NCBI GenBank assembly: GCA_050943255.1
Contig: JBMNOV010000032.1
Coordinates: 1-21,907 of the forward strand
Origin: UBA4844 sp050943255
Lineage (GTDB): Bacteria > Bacillota > Syntrophomonadia > Syntrophomonadales > Syntrophomonadaceae
Reading direction: 5' to 3'
DNA: 21,907 bases
The position numbers were made by a program, and so were the translations under genes. This document shows positions 17,023-21,907 of this stretch, piece after piece. Within the stretch, counting starts at the first letter, position 1. Each line of letters begins with the position of its first letter. The notes below the pieces were generated by a model, which saw nothing but the letters and a program-made list of their open reading frames with translations, searched no databases and was not told where the DNA came from.

Positions 17023-18147
17023 ATGGATAAGAAATATCTGACCTGGGCAGAGATTGACATCTCTGCTTTGCACTATAATTTAGCGATAATTCGTAATCAA
17101 TTAAATCCCCGAACTAGGATTATGGCGGTAGTAAAAGCTAATGCTTATGGTCATGGAGCTGTTGAAATCAGCCAAGCCCTGGTAGAGCATGGTGTGGATG
17201 CCCTCGCAGTAGCTACCATTAGTGAAGCTATATTGCTAAGAGAAAAAGGCGTAGTTATACCTATTTTAATACTGGGTACAGTTGGGGAGGAAGATGTTCA
17301 AGACCTGTTCGAATATAGACTGATGCCAAGTATTAATAGCGTGGAAATGGCATCCTGGCTCAATGAATCTGGACGCCAAAGAAATCTAAGTATTAAGGTT
17401 CATTTAAGGGTCGACACCGGTATGGGAAGCTATGGTTTGTTTCCGCGCGAATGTCTGGCTTTTAGTGAAAGATTAGCAGAAATGAGTTACCTGGAACTGG
17501 AAGGAATTTATACCCATATAAATACTATATATGGTGGGAGGCAGGAAGACGCGTTCAAACAGGTAGCCCGCTTTGAACAGGTTTTGGCGCAATTAGGCAG
17601 TAAGGGAATTACTATTCCTATAGTCCATGCCTGTAGCAGTCCTGCTTTATTCAAACTTCCGAAGGCTGAGTATGATATGGTTAGACCGGGAATAGCACTC
17701 TATGGACTAACTTGTGGTAATGATCTGTTAGATAGCCAAGTTAGGACGGTTATGCAAATTAAGACCAGGGTAATGGAGATAAAGAAAGTAGGCTGTGATG
17801 TTGGGTTAGGTTACGGTTGGACTTATACTACGGTCTGTCCTACGCAGATAGCGACACTTCCGATAGGTTATGCTGATGCTAACTTTTTACATTTACTTAA
17901 TAAAGGCGAAGTTCTGATACATAATCAAAGAACACCAATAATTGGAAAAGTTTGTATGGATCACATGATAGTTGATATAAGTAACATAGAGGAAGTTAAA
18001 ATAGGTGATGAGGTAGTGATCCTGGGTCAGCAAGGGTCTCAAAGGATAAGTGCTGAAGAGATTGCCCGGCAGGCTGGTATAGATATAAATAATTGTGATA
18101 TGGTCTGTCTCTTGAGCCCCCGGGTACCGCGAGTATATAAAAAGTGA
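17023..18147 (+). CDS. Alanine-racemase-family PLP enzyme with altered active-site residues
   Basis: The 374-aa protein has the full length and both domains of the Alr family. The PLP lysine is Lys38 in VVKANAYGHG; the opposing catalytic Tyr is 264 in GLGYG; Arg221 in MVRPGIALYG and the CMDH block at 311-314 are in place; the end is RVPRVYKK. Several usually conserved positions differ. LKVDTGMGR is LRVDTGMGS, so the often-carbamylated Lys (129) is Arg and the PLP-contacting Arg (136) is Ser. GYADG(x)xR is GYADANFLH (282-290). These changes suggest a substrate other than alanine or reduced racemase activity; a housekeeping cell-wall role cannot be excluded. It starts five bases after the GNAT stop, so the two are coupled. 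I withhold the symbol alr because of the substitutions. Confidence 0.85.
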   Translation: MDKKYLTWAEIDISALHYNLAIIRNQLNPRTRIMAVVKANAYGHGAVEISQALVEHGVDALAVATISEAILLREKGVVIPILILGTVGEEDVQDLFEYRLMPSINSVEMASWLNESGRQRNLSIKVHLRVDTGMGSYGLFPRECLAFSERLAEMSYLELEGIYTHINTIYGGRQEDAFKQVARFEQVLAQLGSKGITIPIVHACSSPALFKLPKAEYDMVRPGIALYGLTCGNDLLDSQVRTVMQIKTRVMEIKKVGCDVGLGYGWTYTTVCPTQIATLPIGYADANFLHLLNKGEVLIHNQRTPIIGKVCMDHMIVDISNIEEVKIGDEVVILGQQGSQRISAEEIARQAGIDINNCDMVCLLSPRVPRVYKK

Positions 18148-18189
18148 TTTTACAGCAGGGCCTGCCTGTCAAGGAAAGGAAGATACCAA

Positions 18190-19914
18190 ATGAGGAGAAT
18201 TAATAACCTATTTATTAGTATGGGACTAATTATAGTGCTAACTCTTAGTTTAAGCTCAACAGCTTTAGCAGCAAGTCAAAATACAGGCATTAGAAATTTG
18301 AAAGTTCACTTAGTACAGGATACAGCCAACCGACTTGAACAACTTATCCCAGGGGAATTATTAGAGATTTTGGGAGGAAGGAGTTTCTTAATACAATTTA
18401 TAAATGAAGAACTAAAGGATAGTACAGCTGAAGATATTGAAAATATTACTGTAGACGATGTTTTACTAGCAGTAGTACACAAACTGGAAGCGGAGATAAA
18501 GAAAAATCTGGTAGAAGTCATAATGGGCGAAGTAAATAAACTGGTTCCAGCAGAGATACTAGGATTTCTTGGCGGGGCGGAAGTAATAAAGACGGCAGTA
18601 AATGAAGAACTGGGAGACGTTACCTTGGACAATATCCAGAATATCCGGGTTGATCAAAAGATAGCAGCAGTCATGAAGAAGCTGGAGCCGGAGATAAAGA
18701 AAAATCTGGTAGAAGTCATAATGGGCGAAGTAAATAAACTGGTGCCAGCAGAGATACTAGGATTTCTTGGCGGGGCGGAAGTAATAAAGACGGCAGTAAA
18801 TGAAGAACTGGAAGACGTTACCCTGAACAATATTCAGAATGTTCAAGTAGATCAAAAGGTAATATCGATCATGCGAAAGCTGGAACCAGTGATAAAAGAT
18901 CAGTTGGTAGATTTTTTTATGGATAAAGTCCGGGAAATTGTACCAGATGAAATACATGCATTTATTGTAGATGATGTAGAAGAAATAATAAGAAAACACA
19001 TCCAGAATATCAATATAGATAATTGGCAGGATTTCCGCGCAGACCAGTTTCTGCTAGCAATAAATGAAGATCTTCAACCATTGATAAAGAATAAATTACA
19101 GGAACTGATTACAGAAAAAATGAATGATATTATACCAGCGGAGATTAAGGCTTTCTTGCCGGAAGATATGCAGAAAAATATTATAGGTCAGGTTCAGAAC
19201 CTTACTATCGGAAGTACTCAGGAGCTGCTGGGCGCACAACTCGATAAAGCTATTTCCCAGGAGGTGCAGGAGCTAATACCAGAGCAAATCCCGCTTGAAA
19301 CTATAGCTCCACCACAATTAGCTATTGAGGAAAAGAATACGGATGTGGAAGCAGATAAGGTTTGGACTCTAATGTTTAGTAAAAGCATTGATGAAGCAAC
19401 CTTGGAGGAAAACATTCTTGTTTCCCGTGATGTTGCGGGTATATTTAGAGTGCCAATTAATGTAGAAGCAATGAGGAGAATGGTGATAGTTCAACCAAAA
19501 ACGGAATGGTCAGCTGGAAATAGCTATTTTTTATTGATAAAAAAAGGTCTGAAATCAATTACTGGAGAGTCATTAGCAGAACAGATAAATATAGCATTTA
19601 CAATCAAAGAAAAACCATTACTTGATGATTTATTGGATCAGGCAACAGATCTATTAAATCAGAATCGTTTACTAGAAGCTATAGAGGTTGCTAATCAAGC
19701 TGCAGAGTTGGCTCCCAATGATTACAGAGCATTATTAATAAGCGGTAAGGCCAAAATGGCTTTTGATCCTCAGGGTGCTGCAAATGACCTTACCAAGGCA
19801 TTTTCTTTAAATCCTGATTATGGGGTAAAAGCGTTTATCAGGGCATATATTGGCAGCTCTACCGATGATAGCGATAATGAACCTAACCCCCTGGAGTTAT
19901 CTACTTATAACTAA
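18190..19914 (+). CDS. Secreted repeat protein: five 66-residue helical repeats, SbsA/Big_5-like domain, TPR-like tail
   Basis: The 574-aa protein has a Sec signal peptide (MRRINN, hydrophobic 8-20, cleavage near ALA at 25-27). Residues about 39-366 hold five amphipathic repeats of about 66 aa with the theme LEP-I-KKNLVEVIMGEVNKLVPAE, then IL-FLGG, then NIQNI-VDQK. Units two (103-168) and three (169-234) are nearly identical; units one, four and five diverge. Residues about 380-472 resemble an SbsA Ig-like/Big_5 domain (VWTLMFSKSIDEATLEENIL, YFLLIKKGLKSITGESL, INIAFTI). Residues 477-555 form two TPR-like helical hairpins (NRLLEAIEVANQAAELAPND). This looks like an extracellular or wall-associated scaffold. 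The ATG follows AAGGAAAGGAAG; the 42-base gap allows read-through from the racemase gene. Confidence 0.8.
   Translation: MRRINNLFISMGLIIVLTLSLSSTALAASQNTGIRNLKVHLVQDTANRLEQLIPGELLEILGGRSFLIQFINEELKDSTAEDIENITVDDVLLAVVHKLEAEIKKNLVEVIMGEVNKLVPAEILGFLGGAEVIKTAVNEELGDVTLDNIQNIRVDQKIAAVMKKLEPEIKKNLVEVIMGEVNKLVPAEILGFLGGAEVIKTAVNEELEDVTLNNIQNVQVDQKVISIMRKLEPVIKDQLVDFFMDKVREIVPDEIHAFIVDDVEEIIRKHIQNINIDNWQDFRADQFLLAINEDLQPLIKNKLQELITEKMNDIIPAEIKAFLPEDMQKNIIGQVQNLTIGSTQELLGAQLDKAISQEVQELIPEQIPLETIAPPQLAIEEKNTDVEADKVWTLMFSKSIDEATLEENILVSRDVAGIFRVPINVEAMRRMVIVQPKTEWSAGNSYFLLIKKGLKSITGESLAEQINIAFTIKEKPLLDDLLDQATDLLNQNRLLEAIEVANQAAELAPNDYRALLISGKAKMAFDPQGAANDLTKAFSLNPDYGVKAFIRAYIGSSTDDSDNEPNPLELSTYN
18491..18811 (+). 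repeat. Direct repeat of 123 bp at 198-bp spacing inside the secreted repeat-protein gene
   Basis: Bases 18491-18613 and 18689-18811 match with, by my reading, a single difference (CTGGTTCCAG against CTGGTGCCAG). The 198-base period equals 66 codons. Flanking bases of the same two units differ at many synonymous and replacement sites, so this block was duplicated or converted recently while the outer units are old. It is a likely site of unit gain or loss by recombination. Confidence 0.9.
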
Positions 19915-19928
19915 TAATAAAGGCCCTA

Positions 19929-20093
19929 AAGGCGGGCAATCATGATACTTTATCACGCTAGTCAGCCGGTCTTTATGTTGGGGTATTATGATATGCTGGG
20001 GATGATAGCAGGGGAGTGCTAAGAGGCTTATTAATCCTTGGTAGCCCGCCTTACCTTCCGGCGCTTAGATAAAGTATCATGCTTGTCCTAGGT
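19929..20093. repeat. Non-coding element copy A (165 bp) with inverted ends
   Basis: It starts AAGGCGGGCAATCATGATAC and ends with CATGCTTGTCCTAGGT. The left arm CATGATACTTTATC is answered by GATAAAGTATCATG near the right end. It differs from copy B by three substitutions and one base deletion. I see no credible gene or transposase inside. It lies just after the stop of the secreted repeat-protein gene, in a convergent intergenic region, so it would be in the 3' untranslated part of either transcript. A MITE or REP/BIME-like element, or a structured RNA, are the options. Confidence 0.85.
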
Positions 20094-20107
20094 TAGTTAA
20101 TAAAAGC

Positions 20108-20273
20108 AAGGCGGGCAATCATGATACTTTATCACGCTAGTCAGCCGGTCTCTATGTTGGGGTATTATGATATGCTGGGGATGATAGCAGGGGTAGTGCT
20201 AAGAGGCTTATTAATCCTTGGTAGCCCGCCTTACCTTCCAGCGCTTAGATAAAGTATCATGCTTGCCCTAGGT
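20108..20273. repeat. Non-coding element copy B (166 bp) with inverted ends and crossing inner pair
   Basis: This second tandem copy is separated from copy A by 14 bases. The outer arms 20113-20133 and 20248-20268 pair over 20 of 21 positions. An inner pair, AAGGCGGGC at 20108-20116 with GCCCGCCTT at 20224-20232, crosses the outer pair, so the two stems either exclude each other or form a pseudoknot. The central part is G-rich (TTGGGGTATTATGATATGCT, GGGGATGATAGCAGGGG). No T-run follows either arm on either strand, so simple intrinsic termination is unlikely, although a position between convergent genes would suit a bidirectional terminator. Copies A and B fill nearly all of the 387-base gap 19915-20301. 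Confidence 0.85.
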
Positions 20274-20301
20274 AGGTATATCTTATTTAATGTTGCCGTG
20301 T

Positions 20302-21897
20302 CTATTTTCGGATTTCCAGGTAGTCGATATTCTGCTGGTGGTTAAGGAAAAACTTATACAAAAAGCCATCCCGGTGGTATTCCCAGATTGTATATGGAGT
20401 TGCTTCATTAAGCAGGGTTTCCTGCTTGTTTGGTTCTCCCCAAGCCTGTTGTATTTGCGAGCTGTTCATATCAAGTTTTATTCCCAGCAGTTCCTGCTTG
20501 CCGTAGAGGGTAATTACCCTTACTACCGGGATATCTTTGGGATCAAGAGAAGATAATTCAAAACTCATAGCCATATCTTTATAATTGATTGACTGGATTA
20601 CCCCGGTATTAATCTTGTCTTTAGATTCTCCTAAAATCTCTTCAATCTTTTTTTCGGACAGCCCCATAAAGCCTGTATAATTTGGTTCGCCGTTTTTAAA
20701 GAAACCCTTAAATATTATTTCTTCATTGGAGTTATACAGTATACCTAGACCATTACCTGTTCCCTCACTAAAACTGCCTTCATATTTTAATTTACCCTCC
20801 TCATCAAATAGCTGGCCTTGCCCTTTATAGGAGCCTGACTCAAAAGTACCAGTATACTTGACCTGGCCATTGGGATAAAATTCACTGCCTACTCCCCAGA
20901 AGACACCATCCTTAAACTCACCCTGGTAGACTAATAAACCTTCGTCATTATATAACTCTCCTTGTCCTTCCGGATGGCCGTCAGAGAAATCACCTTTGTA
21001 AAGAACATTACCTGATTCTGATAATAATTCACCGGCCCCAGCGGGTGAACCATCTATAAACACTCCTTTATATACTAACTGACCAGTTTCATTATATAAT
21101 TCACCTTGGCCATTTTGTTTCCCCGCTTTAAATTCACCTTGATAGGTTAATTGACCTTTCTGGTTGTAGAGCTTACCTTGTCCTTCGTACTGACCGCCGT
21201 TAAAAGCTCCTTCATATTTTATTTCCTGGTTGGGCCAGTATTCTGTACCCTGACCGGAGTATACACCACTGGTAAACTGACCACTATATACTAAGTTTTC
21301 GTTCAAATCATAATATTTTCCCTGGCCTTCATATTGATTGTTTAAAAAGTTACCTTCATATTTTATACCCCGGTTAATATAGTATTCTCGTCCTTGACCA
21401 GAGTAACAACCACTAACAAACTGTCCGACATATATGTATTTGCCTTTCATGTTATATAATTTCCCTAAACCATCATAAACACCGTTAATCAGGTTTCCTT
21501 CATATTTTTTGACACCATTTTCATAATATATAGTTCCACTGCCATGCATTACACCATTTTGGAACTGTCCCTCATATTGTAGGTTGCCAAGGTGGTCATA
21601 GAGTTTGCCATAACCACTGTAAACCCCGTCTGCCATATCACCTTCATAAATTAGCTTATTTTCGTCATATAACATTACTTTTCCGCTGCAGGTAAGGGGC
21701 TTACCGGGACTCAGGTAGACGATTTGGTAACCCCTGATTTTGTTAGTTACTATAGGAGTAAACTTGTAAATACCATAGCTTAGAAGCAGGACGATAATTA
21801 ATACTATTACAATCAGTTTTTTAGCGATAAGCGTTTCACCTAAGCTAACATAGTCATCTATTGTTGTTTTCTTTTTGCTCCAGATGCCTCGTATCAT
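20302..21897 (-). CDS. Membrane-anchored MORN-repeat protein
   Basis: The 531-aa protein has a short basic N-terminus, one membrane anchor (about 27-46, KLIVIVLIIVLLLSYGIY) and then about 14 consecutive 24-residue MORN units from residue 82 to about 417 (pattern YEGxFxxGxYxGxGxLYxxxG). The last unit (FKGFFKNGEPNYTGFMG) is degenerate. Residues about 418-531 form an alpha/beta tail with two similar halves (GLSEKKIEEILGES; MNSSQIQQAWGEPNKQE), ending YKFFLNHQQNIDYLEIRK, reminiscent of small SmpA/OmlA-like modules. The repeats should lie outside the membrane. The function is not known; MORN arrays often bind lipids or form rod scaffolds. The ATG at 21897 lacks a visible ribosome site and the frame stays open to the window edge, so the true start may lie further upstream. 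Confidence 0.85.
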   Translation of the reverse strand: MIRGIWSKKKTTIDDYVSLGETLIAKKLIVIVLIIVLLLSYGIYKFTPIVTNKIRGYQIVYLSPGKPLTCSGKVMLYDENKLIYEGDMADGVYSGYGKLYDHLGNLQYEGQFQNGVMHGSGTIYYENGVKKYEGNLINGVYDGLGKLYNMKGKYIYVGQFVSGCYSGQGREYYINRGIKYEGNFLNNQYEGQGKYYDLNENLVYSGQFTSGVYSGQGTEYWPNQEIKYEGAFNGGQYEGQGKLYNQKGQLTYQGEFKAGKQNGQGELYNETGQLVYKGVFIDGSPAGAGELLSESGNVLYKGDFSDGHPEGQGELYNDEGLLVYQGEFKDGVFWGVGSEFYPNGQVKYTGTFESGSYKGQGQLFDEEGKLKYEGSFSEGTGNGLGILYNSNEEIIFKGFFKNGEPNYTGFMGLSEKKIEEILGESKDKINTGVIQSINYKDMAMSFELSSLDPKDIPVVRVITLYGKQELLGIKLDMNSSQIQQAWGEPNKQETLLNEATPYTIWEYHRDGFLYKFFLNHQQNIDYLEIRK

Positions 21898-21907
21898 CTG
21901 GGTGATT

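Noticed and set aside
17023..18147. VanT-type serine racemase of vancomycin resistance
   Set aside because: VanT has an N-terminal membrane acyltransferase-like domain fused to the racemase; this protein is soluble and no ligase or VanXY-like gene is nearby.
18757..18999. Antisense frame coding many Tyr, Phe and Ile residues, like a small membrane protein
   Set aside because: It arises from the reverse complement of the Lys-, Asn- and Ile-rich repeat units; no start signal.
19929..20273. CRISPR array or integron attC pair
   Set aside because: There are only two units, each 165 bp, with a 14-base spacer; unit size is far outside CRISPR range and no attC core sites are seen.
19929..20273. Intrinsic bidirectional terminator for the two convergent genes
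   Set aside because: The stems are long but neither arm is followed by a T-tract on either strand; kept only as a possibility in the repeat entry.
20290..20556. Plus-strand open frame of 88 codons inside the MORN gene end
   Set aside because: It is antisense to the C-terminal module of the MORN protein, starts in the repeat edge without a ribosome site and has no recognisable features.

Overview
The window is AT-rich (I estimate about 40% G+C). It has strong GGAGG-type ribosome binding sites, some TTG and GTG starts, and Sec signal peptides without an obvious outer-membrane theme. This suggests a low-GC Gram-positive bacterium, probably an anaerobic Clostridia-type lineage. A Syntrophomonas-like host is a guess from style, not a demonstrated assignment. 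No tRNA, rRNA, CRISPR array, transposase, or phage head or packaging gene is visible.

Positions 1-12562 hold the baseplate and spike half of a contractile injection system, all on the plus strand. In order it contains: the 3' end of an unrecognised structural gene; a LysM-tailed tube/hub adaptor (Afp7-like); a gpD-like spike hub; a separate gpV/gp5-like spike with a beta-helical needle; a gp25-like wedge protein; two paralogous baseplate-J/gp6-like wedge proteins (1018 and 745 aa); a beta-propeller fused to a tail-protein-I domain; and a 519-aa protein of a type I associate with such clusters. The order and domain make-up fit an extracellular (eCIS/Afp/PVC-like) particle better than a prophage or a T6SS. 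Sheath, tube, ATPase and cap genes would lie left of the window and are not seen. No PAAR tip gene lies between the spike and the wedge genes.

Positions 12577-18147 hold a second group that starts only 14 bases after the last injection-system gene. It contains an exported orphan substrate-binding protein (ABC_sub_bind type), a membrane protein with two extracytoplasmic Cache-like sensor segments fused to an MFS transporter, a GNAT-type acetyltransferase, and an alanine-racemase-family enzyme. The racemase keeps the PLP lysine and catalytic tyrosine but has changed several residues that are normally conserved around the cofactor and substrate. Together these could form an amino-acid (possibly D-amino-acid) sensing, modification and transport unit. 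That function is inference.

Positions 18190-21897 hold two convergent genes for cell-surface repeat proteins. One is a secreted protein with 66-residue repeats, an SbsA/Big_5-like domain and a TPR-like tail. The other is a membrane-anchored protein with about 14 MORN repeats. Between their 3' ends lie two tandem, nearly identical 165-bp non-coding elements with 21-bp inverted ends and a second, crossing inverted pair.
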